Origin: Paraphaeosphaeria minitans
Lineage: Eukaryota > Ascomycota > Dothideomycetes > Pleosporales > Didymosphaeriaceae
Reading direction: 5' to 3'
Length of the DNA: 64,000 nucleotides
Assembly: GCA_015832175.1 (NCBI GenBank)
Contig: WJXW01000006.1
Coordinates: 1,054,001 to 1,118,000, forward strand
The translations under genes were made by a program, and so were the position numbers. The notes below the pieces were generated by a model, which was not told where the DNA came from, made no database searches, and saw only the letters and a list, made by a program, of their open reading frames with translations. Shown piece by piece: positions 1 to 11,075 of this stretch (its first letter is position 1; the number at the start of each line of letters is the position of its first letter).

Positions 1-318
1 GCTCCTCCCGCTCAGCAGGTTCAAGTCCAAGGCCTGGTTCAACCATATCTCGCCTCGCCCATCCCACCGGGGATGCTCTGCCCGCCGAGCCCAATCACAC
101 CGCTGTCGCAGCAGTCGAATGTGACGAGCCCGTCGCTCTCGCCGCACGCGACCCAGCCACCGCATGTGCCGCAGGTGTACGCGCATTACGCGCCACCGCC
201 GGCTCCTACAGCCGCCGAGATGCCGGGGAGTCTGCCGGCGGGTGTGATGCTGGAGCCTCCGCCCCCGCCGCCCGCGGCGAGGCCGTCGTCGATTAATGTG
301 GTATGTAGGCGCACCTGA
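1..318 (+). CDS. 3' end of a proline-rich protein (partial)
   Basis: The reading frame is open from the first base of the window to a TGA at 316-318, so this is the C-terminal part (105 codons) of a gene that begins upstream. The visible peptide is low-complexity, rich in Pro, Ser, Gln and Ala, with a run of prolines near its end, as is common in disordered tails of fungal regulators; no domain is visible. The tail may be spliced: a GTATGT donor sits exactly on a codon boundary at 301, a GCTAAT branch-like site at about 338, and an AG at 348-349. That splice would give a short last exon 350-376 ending in TGA and replace the final five residues. The acceptor is weak, so I give the unspliced end. 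Function unknown. Confidence 0.55.
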   Translation, partial: APPAQQVQVQGLVQPYLASPIPPGMLCPPSPITPLSQQSNVTSPSLSPHATQPPHVPQVYAHYAPPPAPTAAEMPGSLPAGVMLEPPPPPPAARPSSINVVCRRT

Positions 319-1491
319 AGCTGAAGGGAGTGTGCATGCTAATGGCGAGGATAGAAGCGGAAGAAGTTTTTCTTGAAGATATTTGATTGAGGTGGCGCGG
401 TGTGGTTGTTTTGTTCTTTTCTTGGTCATGTAGATTTCTTCGATAATACCCCGTGTTTGGTTATGCGGCATGGTGACTTTTTTTGAGGTTCGAAGATGGT
501 CAATGTTTGTGGATGGGAGTCTTGCTAGCTTTCACCAAGGCAGTGGATACCTAGTGGATAGAAAGGCATGCATCGCTCGGCTTCAGACCACGGCTACATA
601 TGCTCTCTACATTCCCCCAAAGGAACATGTCTGAGATGAAGCACCGCCGAGGTCACTCATGCAGGATCCTTGATCATGTCCAAAGAATGTGCGATGTGTT
701 TTCAAGGGGCGAGGAGACAATTATTTGGCTTGGCCTCGAGACTGAGTTGCATAAGAGAGTTGTGCAATGAAACTTGACAGCAGATTGGGATGGAAACGAC
801 AGGTGTAACTTAGGAGAGAAAAAGGGCCAAAACAGTTGTGAGAAGTTTGCCTTCGCCGCTACTAGACGATCCTGATACTCTATGGAATGATCACTACTAG
901 AAACGCACCTGGATTGTTGGAGGGTTGATACTCCCATGACACACCATGCTGTGGAGCGGTCGCAAGATAGTAGATGGCTATACACTCGTACAGCTCTGCA
1001 CCAAGTCGCACCACTCAGAATACTATATAGCAGGTAGGTATAGGTCCGCTCAAATTCTCGCATGAAGAGTTGAAAGACCAAGCACTTTTGATTGATCGTG
1101 GGGATATGCTCCCATGCTTGAACAAAAGTACCTGACATCCAATACCGTAATGCTTCTCTTGATACCCCAGCCAGATGGTCGTACCGATTTACTCAGATGT
1201 TTCAGAGAGTACATGTGGAGTAGAGCCTGCCTGGGATACTTTTTAGTACCACCCAAGTCAATGTCGCCGAAGTCGACACCAACGATCGCTTTCCCGATTG
1301 GGATACTTCTTGCGTAGCACCTGTAGGAACGCAGCTTGACGTACCACCTGGGTAGTGATGGCCTTGTGTTTGATATCAGTACGGGTACGTTGAGACCGGA
1401 TTCGTGTTTGTCATCCGCTACGGATAAGTACATGATTCTTCTTGAGTTCGTTATGCTTTTGTCTCAAACTGCAGCAACGCATGCGCACTCC

Positions 1492-3188
1492 ATGATGATG
1501 GCCTCGAGAACAAGCGGCAGCTTTCGAGCGGCGGCGATTTGGTTACTGGCCACTGTAGCTAATGCTGGCCCAGCGGTCAAGGTCCTCAACGGGAGTTACG
1601 AAGGCATTCATCTGCCGCAATTAGGTCAAGACATATTCCTCGAGATTCCCTACGCTCAAGACACTGGCGGAGAGAATCGCTTTAGGGTCCCGCAAGCGTT
1701 CAACGAGGCATGGAACGGGACACGCTTTGCGCAGGCATATAGCAATGCTTGTCATGACTTCCAGCCGGATGCCGATGCGGCATATGGAATGGGCGAGGAT
1801 TGCCTTAGTATCAGCATTGTCCGTCCGATAGGAATACCTGAGAATAAAACGTTGCCGGTCGCCGTATGGATCCACGGTGACTCATACCAGGTCGGAACGA
1901 GTGGTCGGCCCAACTACAACCTGACGTGGCTTGTACAGCGACCCGTGGCAATTGGGAAGCATATTGTTGCGACCAGTATCAACTACAGGAAGGGAGGATG
2001 GGGCATGCTATATTCGAGGGAAATCCAAGGAAGCGACGAAACGAATCCTTCTCACAGAGACATGCGGAAAGCGCTCGCTTGGATATCAGAGAATATGGCT
2101 TCGGCGGTGACAAGGACTGTGTTACCATCTGGGGAGAATCGGCGGGGATGTTCGCTGTGGTTCAACTCGTAATGTCTTACGGTGGCCGAACAGATGGACT
2201 TTTCCATCGCAGCATTCAAGAGTCGGGATCTGCTGCGACCGCGTGGTACACCGGCTCCGGCTGATATCAGCTGATTTACGACAAAACTGTGCGGCAAACA
2301 AACTGCACTGACTGGCCTGAAACACTTTCTTGCCTGCGCACCATCCCTTACGAAGCCATTTTCCCTTTCCTCAATTCCTCCAAGGTCGGCTGACCAGGAT
2401 TTTACCCAACAGTAGACGGTGACATCATCCCGAACTATACTACCGAGCTGCTTCACTCCGGCCGCTTTGCGCACATCCCTCATATGTACGGCTCGAACAG
2501 CGACGAAGGAACCGACAATGCACCAACAAAGATCTTCAGCACCGATGAAAACATCTACGACTACCTCCTTGGCAGCGCAGGCTACGACTTCCCTTCCAAT
2601 GTTGTCCGCAAGATTATGGCGCTGTATCCCGACGACCCAGCACAAGGCATTCCACTGAACACGGGGGACGAGCGCTTCGCCGCACAGAGTCACCAGTACA
2701 AGCGCCCAGCCGCTATCATCGGGGACGTGTTATACCGCGCCACTCGCCTGGACGACGCCCGCCACTACGCAAAGCACTCACCCACCTACATCTACCGCTT
2801 CAACACCAGACCGTTCGTGAACGGTACAAATGCCACTTTCACCAACCACGTCGGTTGACTGGCGCCTGCGTACAAGGGCGTCCAGCACTTCAGTGAAGTG
2901 GCATTCGTCTTTGGCAATCCGCGATTTGTCGGGCCGTGGGAGGCGTACAAGGCGTTGAGCGAGCAGATGAGCACGCAGTGGATTAATTACGTTAACGGCG
3001 GGGATCCGAATGGGGAGGCGTTGCCGGAATGGCCACAATATAATGAAGGGTAGAAGGGGTTGAACTTGGTGATCCAAGCGCGAGGGAGGGGGGGGGGGGG
3101 GGTAAATGGGAGCTATGTGGAGGAGGATACGTATAGGTTGGCGGGAAGGGAGTATCTGGCCGAGTGGGCGCGGAGGAAGCATGTTTGA
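1492..3188 (+). pseudogene. Broken secreted type-B carboxylesterase/lipase
   Basis: Translation across frames gives a recognisable type-B carboxylesterase: a signal peptide beginning at the ATG run 1492-1500, an oxyanion region (WIHGD), the nucleophile elbow GESAG at about 2129-2143, a DGD segment near 2410, a YGSNSDEGT segment with the acid residue, and a C-terminal WINYVNGGDPNG stretch. The gene cannot make one protein. One base is missing at about 2101, which moves the frame just before FGGDKD. In the new frame there are stops at 2262 (TGA), 2391 (TGA), 2856 (TGA) and 3051 (TAG). A run of 15 G at 3088-3102 lies near the end. No splice pair I could find removes these stops. The family hydrolyses esters, and extracellular fungal members act on lipids or plant-wall esters. 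Sequencing error could explain one lesion but not five. Confidence 0.8.
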
Positions 3189-3401
3189 AAGTAATGTGTT
3201 ATAAAAATATATGTTAGAACTGTTCACGCGTAGCATTGGACACGATGCAAGAAGCCTTAAAATCTCGCATTATTGATGACTATATTCTAACTATATACAC
3301 TAGAACATAGGTTTCGGTGAGCATGTCTCAGCATGTTCGCTGGTGTAGTTCTCAACATATGGTACGTCCCTCCTTCGAACCACTCTCGAGCGCGAAGATG
3401 T

Positions 3402-4532
3402 TCACAAGCACTGGGAGTAGTAGGTGTTCTGCACCTTGCAGCTGGAGCCAGAGACACAGGCAGTGGCGCCAGTGTATCCCTGTCCACCGCACTGTCCCCA
3501 CTTGGCAACGGAGCCAGTAGCCTCCTTGGTAGGAGTGGCGTATCCAGCGGCGGTAGTCTTCACAGCTGTGGCGAGGGTAGTGGGCTTAGCGGCAGCAGAG
3601 GTAGCGACGGCCTTGGTGGATGTGGGAGCCTTGGTGATAGGCTTAGCAGCAGCAGCAGAGGTGGCAGCATTGGTAGGGGAAGCAGCGCCAGCTCCGAAGC
3701 CAGCGTTGACGGCAGGACCAGGGACTTTGTAGGTGGTAGCACCGCCGTAGATGTTGAACAAAACACCAGCATCGTCGGTCTTGTAGACAGACTGCATGTT
3801 GACACCGCTGGTGATGGACTTGGTGCCGGACGAGGTAACCTTGATCTGTCCGCAGCCGTTGTAGAACTGGGCCTTGCCGGCGCGGTCGGCCTCGTGGAGG
3901 GCAATGATCTCGGAGCGGATGAGGTAGTCGCCGGCCGCAAGGTCGGGGACGGTCACGTCGATCTTTCCAGCGTTGCTGCGGAAGGTGTCGACGGCCCAGG
4001 TGCCGCCGCTGAGGCCGGACTCCTGGATCTTGACCCAGGCATTGCCCTTGCCCTCGGTTTCGGCCTTCGCAACCCACACAATGATGGGGCCTTTGTGAGA
4101 CTGAAGATCGGTTAGTTGAGCCTGGGTTATCCTTCGTTTCGTGAACATACCAAAGCAATGGGCTCGTCACCGTCGCCAGAAGACATAGGGTTGTTGTGGT
4201 GCCTGATTGAAGTCAGTAATGTGGACCTGCGGAAACGGAGTTTCTGTTTCGAACACAACGAGTTCGGACCAGAGCATATCGTACCATTGAAGGGTGAGCT
4301 TGTCACCACTGGCAACGCTGACTGAGCCAGCGACCTTAGAGCCACCCTTGCAGATGATCATGTCGGAGGCAAGCTCATCAGCAGTGGAGTAGATGGGGTT
4401 GTTCTGGTTGCTGGTGCCACGAACACCAGTGGAGCCCTGCGACTTTCCATTGACGAGCATCTCCTGGAAGGTAGCATGGGCAGCGGCAAGCTTGCCGATA
4501 GCGGCGAGAGCGAGGAACATAGTGGTCTTCAT
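3402..4532 (-). CDS. AA9 lytic polysaccharide monooxygenase with C-terminal CBM1
   Basis: Three exons (4532-4285, 4202-4151, 4100-3402) join in frame to 332 residues. The two introns have GTACG/CAG and GTATG/CAG ends. The signal peptide is residues 1-18, so His19 becomes the N-terminal copper-brace residue. The second brace histidine is His102 in SHKGP, and the axial site is framed by His169, Gln178 and Tyr180 (ALH...AQFY). The catalytic domain is followed by an Ala/Thr/Lys/Pro-rich linker and a cellulose-binding CBM1 of about 35 residues ([11 protein letters not shown]...YYSQCL). AA9 enzymes oxidatively cleave cellulose and related glucans using copper plus O2 or H2O2; the CBM1 would hold this one on crystalline cellulose. 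Secreted. The broken esterase lies just beyond its 3' end. All expected active-site residues are present, so it should be functional. Confidence 0.95.
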
Positions 4533-7015
4533 TGTTGCTGATTGCGTACAAGTGTGAGCTGAAAACCGAGGTAGATAAAGCGAATGGATAGTCCAAAGTA
4601 TAACAAGAAAGCAAAAAGAGCAACGAGCTACAAAAGAGTGTGGGTAAAAACAAAGGTCAGCTTCAAGCTTGTTTTTAACAAAACATGCCGTGGGCTTCCT
4701 TTATACTGTACCACTACGCCGTACCTCGTTGGCGGCGACTCTACCAAGACGGCGGATCCGTGCCTCAATTAGCAATCTCGGTACTAGACATTGCGGTAAC
4801 CAGGGGCTCGGCCAGCGTTTCTCACACATGTCATCTCTTAGACACGCGCAAGGAGCTCTCTAGGGCGTCAAGATCCGGACAAGGGCAAGATGATAGCCCG
4901 ATAAGTAAGTGTCAGGCTGCTAGTTCCCGCGCAGCGTGCTCGCTTGAGGAACGTTAGATTGCACGTTTTCTTACCCGAAGCCTGTGGTATTCGCTTGGAT
5001 GCATGTGTCTAGGACTCCGACGTTCGAGATGCCAATAGTGCGATCGCAGATGAGGGTGGCTGGATCTGAAACATCTGGACGGCCGCCCCCGGCGTTTGGA
5101 CATCATGCATATACCTACAGGATCTGTTGACTCAAATTCAAGTTGATGACCTTGATGAGGTATCGTAGACCTGTCTGTCTAGTCGGACAGACCTCCTATT
5201 GATTGCGGCGCCGTGGAAGCTCACAAGCCGGGGAAGTCAGGATGATAAAGAACCGGCGTAGAAATGCCAAGGGACTCTCATTTCGCGTGTACAAACCGGG
5301 TCAAGATGCAGTCAGTGGGCGTAGAAGTGGCGGCCAATCTTGAAAAGTTAGAGTAGGCAATCACGTGAGCTTTTTCCACCAATCAGAGACCGCTAATTTT
5401 CACATCGAACTTTGCCGCTCCATAGGATTGTCAACTTGCATTTGTGAACAAAGGATCGAGGTCATACCTTCATCATATTATGTCCATGACGCGCAGGATT
5501 GGAAGTGATCCGTCATGCCAATAGGTACAGTGGGATTCTCTCGGCCTCGACTCTGGAGTTTGGCCCACTTGGCCAGGTGCGCTTCTTCTCACAACTTCGA
5601 ATATATATTAACGCACGGGAGCGCGTGGGATCAACTAGATGACGGGGAGCTTTTTATTATTGCACATGTGTGCGCTCTCTCAGTATTTGCATCACGCTGA
5701 TTACCAACACATGCGTAATGTATGCGAATGTGAAGCCGTTTGGAAGCGCGAGCTTCGCTCGACAGTGTGATCTGAAGGGCTGGGCTCATACTAATCTCTT
5801 AGGTTCCTATTCGAGGGTCGCCACAACTATAGAATTCGAGCCACTAGTCCAAGTTCTAGACACATCAGTGATTGATGGGTCAATGGATGGCCATCGAGTG
5901 CTCTGATGTCCTCAAAAATTAGGCATTGAGGAACCAGTGAGAACGAAATGGCTTCTGCAGCCAAAGTGTTTCAGAGACGTGACGAGATAAGAAGCATGCA
6001 TCATCGTGAAATTATTTGCTGTCAAGAACACAAAGGACGCACGCACGAATTTTCAAGTAGAATCTAGCGAACGCACAACACGGAGCTTTAATAAAATAAA
6101 ATGGACCAACTAATGGTAACCTAGAGGGGCTGTAAGAGCAGTATACTACAGTCTTCAGACAAAGTCACTATGTCCGCAGGGAATGCATGACAGCAATTAG
6201 GCTAGAGAAGCCCTTATTAGACTGTCCGTGATAGCCATCGTTGTATTGACTTGAGCAGTTGAAACGTGTTATAGCCTCAATATCATGTTCCTTTATCTCT
6301 TTCATTGGTTTCCCATTGTTGTGCACCTAGTAGATCACCAGTCTTCACCGACAAGGATGTCATGGAGATGTTCGGTGCCAGGAAGAAGTCTAGACACAAA
6401 TTACGATGCTTGCAGCAGCACCAGCAGCACCAGCAGCGTGCCTCAAGACTTGTACTTTCCAAACCGTTGAGTTACTAACATGAATTGGGGTCGGATTGAT
6501 GCAAGTTCGAAAATAATCCAAGGTTCCAAGGCGTCGTGTTCCAAATATTCCCCAAGTCCCGATTCCTGTCTTCTAATAACAGCGAAATGCAATTCTCAGC
6601 ATGCATTGCGTGTGCGTGAGTTTCCTTGGTATCACAATCGCCTAGGTATCTGAGGCTGGGGGTCATCAATTAGTTCCTTCTCCCCTTACCATCATGATGA
6701 ATCATCAACGCGGTTGTCATTGTCCGGTGCCACATGTCAATGTGCTTGGAAAGAACCTGAGATATGGTCACCCTCAGATTCTTGACCCTCAATTATCTCG
6801 CCAATACGGGGGATTGTTATTCTTGGCCATCGTGTTACCTCAATGTAGTCAGCTTCGCCCATGGTGGCTTGCATTCTTGGCGGCCTATCGATAGGGTAAT
6901 GGAGGCAGTGCAAGGGTGCCGACTTCCGAGTGCCACCATACCTAATCCAGCATATATATTCTAGGCTGAAGAAGGCCATCTCACGCGCTCCCAACCTACA
7001 CCAAATCCAAGCACC
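4533..7015. other. Gene-free interval
   Basis: No reading frame here resembles a protein family or shows a believable exon structure. The first few hundred bases must hold the promoter of the AA9 gene (minus). A 7-bp inverted repeat with a short loop lies at about 5168-5190, a small CAG/CAC microsatellite at about 6413-6440, and a TATA-like ATATATA at 6952-6958 upstream of the next gene. Confidence 0.5.
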
Positions 7016-7510
7016 ATGTCGAAAACCCCAGACGAGCCGAGGGCGTCCCAGACACAGGAAGAGATTGCGCAGTCTGAACCAACTTCAGAAGCGAAATTCT
7101 CAGGCAAGTCGCCCGAGTCCACCAAGGAGGCGCACAGCAAGGAATCCGAACCACCACCCAAAGAGTCATACGAAGATTACATCAAAGCTCTCCCACCGCC
7201 ATACTGGGAAATTAAGAAACCTCCTCCCTTCACACAAGCAAGTAATGCGCCGCCGAGACGCCGACAAGATCGATCAGCGGAGGAGATCGCAGCAAGCATC
7301 AACGCAGTTTGTGCTCCCATTACCGCCGCAGACCGTGCAGAAGACGCAAGAAAGAGATCCAGATCGCTGCGTGAGCGATGGAAAGACTGGAAGGATGACA
7401 GGGAGAGAGAGAAGTCGGAAGTCGATATTCGGCCAGTAGACCGGGGGAGCAGTGCGAGGCTCAATGTGTGGGGATCCCCTCTTACAGACAAGGGAAGGTT
7501 CAAAAGATAA
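7016..7510 (+). CDS. Hypothetical 164-residue charged, disordered protein
   Basis: A single open frame from ATG 7016 to TAA encodes 164 residues. The composition is like that of a real fungal protein: an N-terminal Ser/Glu/Lys/Pro-rich disordered stretch, a central segment with PPPKESYEDYIKALPPPYW and a KKPPPF motif, then a highly charged Arg/Lys/Glu/Asp region around SLRERWKDWKDDRERE that is probably helical. There is no signal peptide, membrane segment or recognised domain. A TATA-like ATATATA lies about 60 bp upstream of the start. It is the only believable gene between 4.5 and 18 kb. I do not recognise it and propose no function. Confidence 0.6.
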   Translation: MSKTPDEPRASQTQEEIAQSEPTSEAKFSGKSPESTKEAHSKESEPPPKESYEDYIKALPPPYWEIKKPPPFTQASNAPPRRRQDRSAEEIAASINAVCAPITAADRAEDARKRSRSLRERWKDWKDDREREKSEVDIRPVDRGSSARLNVWGSPLTDKGRFKR

Positions 7511-8439
7511 AAAATGTAGCGAATGGCCAGTGGTAGTCGATATCGCTCCGATGAGTATGGTTTGGAAACACTGGCCTGCCTTCTGCATAGGCCGGCTTTT
7601 ACCCATAGGTAATGATCATTGTCTTGGGGTCACATGAAAACGTGCCATCGTGGGTTGCCGAATATGAAAGATAATTTTACCGTGTACCTTTTTTTCTTTT
7701 CAAATCGCAATTCCATCCCTGCAGACTGTAGCTGATTGTGCTATCAGTGTCAAACCTGATCGAGATGTATATTATAAGATTGATCATCGGAGCTCGAAAA
7801 GGTGCAAGAGTAACAGCACGTTCTTGAGGCTTGGGTCGAATGCCTACATCTGGTTCACGCCCTTGTTCTACACGTGGTCTTTCTTTGGAGGCTTTATGAT
7901 GCGAAGGGCTCGCTCCGAGCCCCATCCCGCGTATAATCTCACGCATTTGGGAACGCTACGAACAAGGCATATCGACCTCAATAGCGTGATTTTGTTCAGC
8001 GTTTCTTCAAGCGACTTGCAGCTTTGCTTTCAAAGTATACGGGCGCCTAGAGAACCGTTGCGACCTGTTCATCGTATTGCCGTTCTTTAAGATGGCATCG
8101 AAAAGAGCATCCGGAGAAGATCCACGTATTTGGCTCAGCATTAAGGTGACATACTACATGTGCCGCACTTTACCTTATCTGCGAGCTGGTAAGTGCGATG
8201 CACGCAAATGCGATTGCAGCCATGGTAAAAAAGCGAAGAGATTTCCGGCACCTATTGGCCAAAGGCAGATAGCTAAAGCCTGGAATGTCTGCAAAGTGTT
8301 GTCTTGAAAAATATGAAAGCTCGCCTTGGGCAGGTGTGCTGCCGGCTACCAAAAAATGGCAAAAGAACAAGGGAGCACAATGCCCTTGAGAAACCCGAGG
8401 CGTGTACGAGTTTACTTTTGTCGAAATGTGTATTGTGGG

Positions 8440-8516
8440 GGAATCGAACGAACGTACCTTGTATGTGAGCTTTTGGACCCTCAATGGGGTCTGTGGTGCT
8501 CACGACCACTGGGCTA
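8440..8516 (-). other. tRNA-like pol III A/B boxes (pseudo-tRNA or SINE)
   Basis: On the minus strand a perfect A-box (TAGCCCAGTGG, 8516-8506) is followed about 60 bp later by a B-box (CGTTCGATTCC, 8450-8440). I could not fold a proper acceptor or T stem, so this is not called as a functional tRNA. It could be a decayed tRNA gene or the head of a tRNA-derived SINE. Confidence 0.3.
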
Positions 8517-9615
8517 AGTCGCATAGCGGAACCTTTTATTGATAGTATGAACGTCAAATGAATTATCTTTATGGCTGTAAACAGTTTGAAGATAGTTGCT
8601 TGTGGCGGTTGAAATATCCTGGAGGGAGGGGCGAGGACATGGCTGCCTTCACTTGTATACATGGCGGCAGTGTGGGGGCTCGCTTGTGCGTTGACGAGGC
8701 AGGAGTGAGAAAGCCCTCATGCTAGAGCTGCCCCTCGTGCAGCATATATGCGAAGAGCCTCGCACAATTGTAGGGCAGGCATGCGGTCTCGGGCGCATCT
8801 GATGGTCATGGTGGTCGACCCCTTTAGACAAAACCCGTCAACGCAGCGAGGTCAGCGGCTCGCATCTCGTCTGGGGAAGAGATTTGCGCCTCCTCAACAT
8901 CAATCAAGGACCAGAGATTGTTAGACTAGCATAAAGAGCTTTCCAAAAGCGTTTCTGTCCCTCGTAGTGTTCGCTCGAAGGAGTTGTTATGCGTATTGCA
9001 TTACCACGAGTTACAGGCTCAGCTTCCGACGAGGTAAGCCAAAGTCTACGAAGACCTACGGGAGGCCTCCTTATGCCTACTAGGGATCGAACGCCTCTCC
9101 GTGCTTTTCATATATTGAAAGCTGGTCGAGTTGAGCTACACATGTTCGTACCGGCATGTGCAAAAGCATCTCGCGTCATACACGGACATGCTAGCAGCGG
9201 CAGAGCTATGTGTGAACCAAGCCTGCGCCCATGTTGTGGTAGTTTCTGTGCTGGGGGCCAAAATTGTTGGCAGGTGAACGACGGGCGTCTCGTTCTTCGA
9301 GCTTCCCCTGCTCAAGTCCCCGCCCTCTCTGCTCGCCCACACCCCGACCCCCACGATGACGAGGAGCATCTTGGCTCCTCGAACACTCGACCTGGCAATT
9401 TGTTGGAGGTGAGGTGGCTTCAGCAAGAGGGCACGTCGGGCATGCCGTGCTGGCGACAATTGCGGGCGTGTGGTTCTTTGCGCCGCTTTGGTTCAACTCG
9501 CCGCGCTCTTTCTCTCTCCTTACCAACACCCCCACCACCAAGATTGTCGGCCGCCAGCCCCGCAACGAGCATCCTGCGATTCCGAGCACTCTTCCTAGCT
9601 AATTCTCGAAGACAC

Positions 9616-9855
9616 GGTAAGCTGCAACTCACGTGTACCCCGATAGCGGCGTGCTGACGGCGATGACGGACACGCGGTGGAGAGACGGACACCCCCAGTA
9701 CCAAGCCTATGGCTGCTACCACCACCACGACGAGTACGCTGCTACCCCTAGAAATTGGCGTAGCTGATCGTTGGAGTCAAGGTAAGCTCCAGCATAAGTA
9801 GGTCCCGAGTGCGACGTGCTGACGGCGAATGCGGACACAGGGTAGAGGAACGGGC
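9616..9855. repeat. Imperfect direct repeat, two copies 165 bp apart
   Basis: About 75 bp beginning GGTAAGCT at 9616 recurs at 9781. The shared core is GTGCTGACGGCG followed by a diverged GCGGACAC stretch. The copies are substantially mutated. No coding meaning is visible. Confidence 0.35.
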
Positions 9856-10238
9856 TCCCGCGACGGGCCTCACAGCCTCGCAACCAAGGCGCCTCTTGTG
9901 ACCAAGACACAGCGGCGGGAGACAAAGCTATCCGCTCTATGAGCGCGTTGTGACCGCGCTGCTGCTCGAGCAAGGTACATATGAGGTGCATACGCCCATA
10001 GAGGCACGACACCAACAACCGGGCGAGCCTTGGAGGCGCAACGCGCAAACAGCCGTTCTCATTGCTTTTACTACAACAGCGATTCCATTGCCTTTGAAAT
10101 GCCGCTAATGTGCATAGTAGTCCCAAGGTCAAGTGTCGCCGCGAGCTTGCTAAGGCCGGCTGTGCTGGAGACGCACAGGGCTCCGACAACTTTCTTGACA
10201 ACCATCAACCCAGCTCGGCGTTGTGCTATCGTGACAGG

Positions 10239-10440
10239 GATGTCTGGTACCTACACAACGGTCTCCGGAAAGCCCCACGCTCGTGGCGGGGGCCTCAATT
10301 CGCATCAAAAGCGGTTGCACGTGCCAAAGCGGGCTTCAGGACCTCAGCTCCATGCCTTGGTAAGACGGTCCGATATCTTTTGAAGACGACAGCACATGTT
10401 CGCCACTCCGAACAAGCTCATACACAAGCTCAGTCAGCTG
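10239..10440 (+). mobile_element. Decayed Ty1/copia reverse-transcriptase fragment
   Basis: One frame reads VWYLHNGLRKAPRSW and continues through FASK...GFRTSAPCL, which matches the order of the copia reverse-transcriptase block (VWKL...YGLRKAPRAW...F...GF..SDPCL). After a frame change, a DD pair and MFATPNKLIHKLSQ follow at about 10385-10437, where the YVDDLLLFG.P.EL block should be. This is family knowledge applied to a mutated sequence. I see no integrase, RNase H or long terminal repeats around it, so it is a relic and not an active element. Confidence 0.5.
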
Positions 10441-11001
10441 ACGCAATCTTGTGCAGGGTCCCCAGCGTCTGGCGTGTATTGCTTGCTCGGCGCATATCGC
10501 AATACCACACAGCGAGACTCGATGCCTACCACCTGTAAAAACCGGGACGTCTGCAGGATCCCGTACTGCAGAAATCCATAAGAACTACCACCATTCGTTC
10601 ATGGCCGCTATGCTGTATTCGTGTCGATACACCGCGCATAAGAGAAAGCGGAACTGCCCGCGGGTACGCCGCCTTGAGTACGAACATTCGCCGATCGGAT
10701 CATGATTCCACAAGCTCGAGGTGTTCTACTGTCCACACCTCATCGATTTTATTCGCGCGGGAGATCCTCCGCGAGGCGGAGTAGCGACTGGGACCAGGTG
10801 CCCAGTATCAAATCTTCCAAACCGATTCGGAACGGTACAAATTGTGAGACCAAGTCCCACCGAGCGGGGTGGTGATTAGAACTGCCCAACAAGTGCCAGC
10901 GTACCACCCTCTATGCTGACATCGCAATGAAGCGCCGACACCCTGGATACTGGACATTCATAAGTCATGAAACGTGGACGCAGTGCAAAACCGTCGGCAA
11001 G

Positions 11002-11075
11002 GACTCCTTCAGTGTCGTTTCCAGAAGAGGTTATGTGGGCTCCTTCGGTGTCGCGTCTAGAAGAAGCTATGTCCT
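11002..11075 (+). repeat. Tandem repeat, two copies of about 36 bp
   Basis: Two adjacent diverged copies of about 36 bp. Both read in the same plus frame as a 12-residue repeat, FSVVSRRGYV then FGVASRRSYV, in a local open frame starting at 10927. The 3n period and conserved peptide hint at a former coding repeat. Confidence 0.45.

Noticed and set aside
3088..3102. 15-G run as the frame-breaking lesion of the esterase
   Set aside because: The frame before and after the run is the same, so at this length it does not break the frame.
1492..3188. RIP mutation as the cause of the esterase stops
   Set aside because: The likely TGG-to-TGA changes are not in the CpA context that RIP prefers, and there is a frameshift; I cannot support RIP by eye.
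3333..4115. Long Gly/Ser-rich plus-strand frame
   Set aside because: It is antisense to the third exon of the AA9-CBM1 gene and is explained by that exon's Ala/Thr/Ser codon use.
9083..9138. Functional tRNA gene on the minus strand
   Set aside because: The boxes are present, but acceptor and T stems do not pair and the anticodon loop lacks the usual U33.
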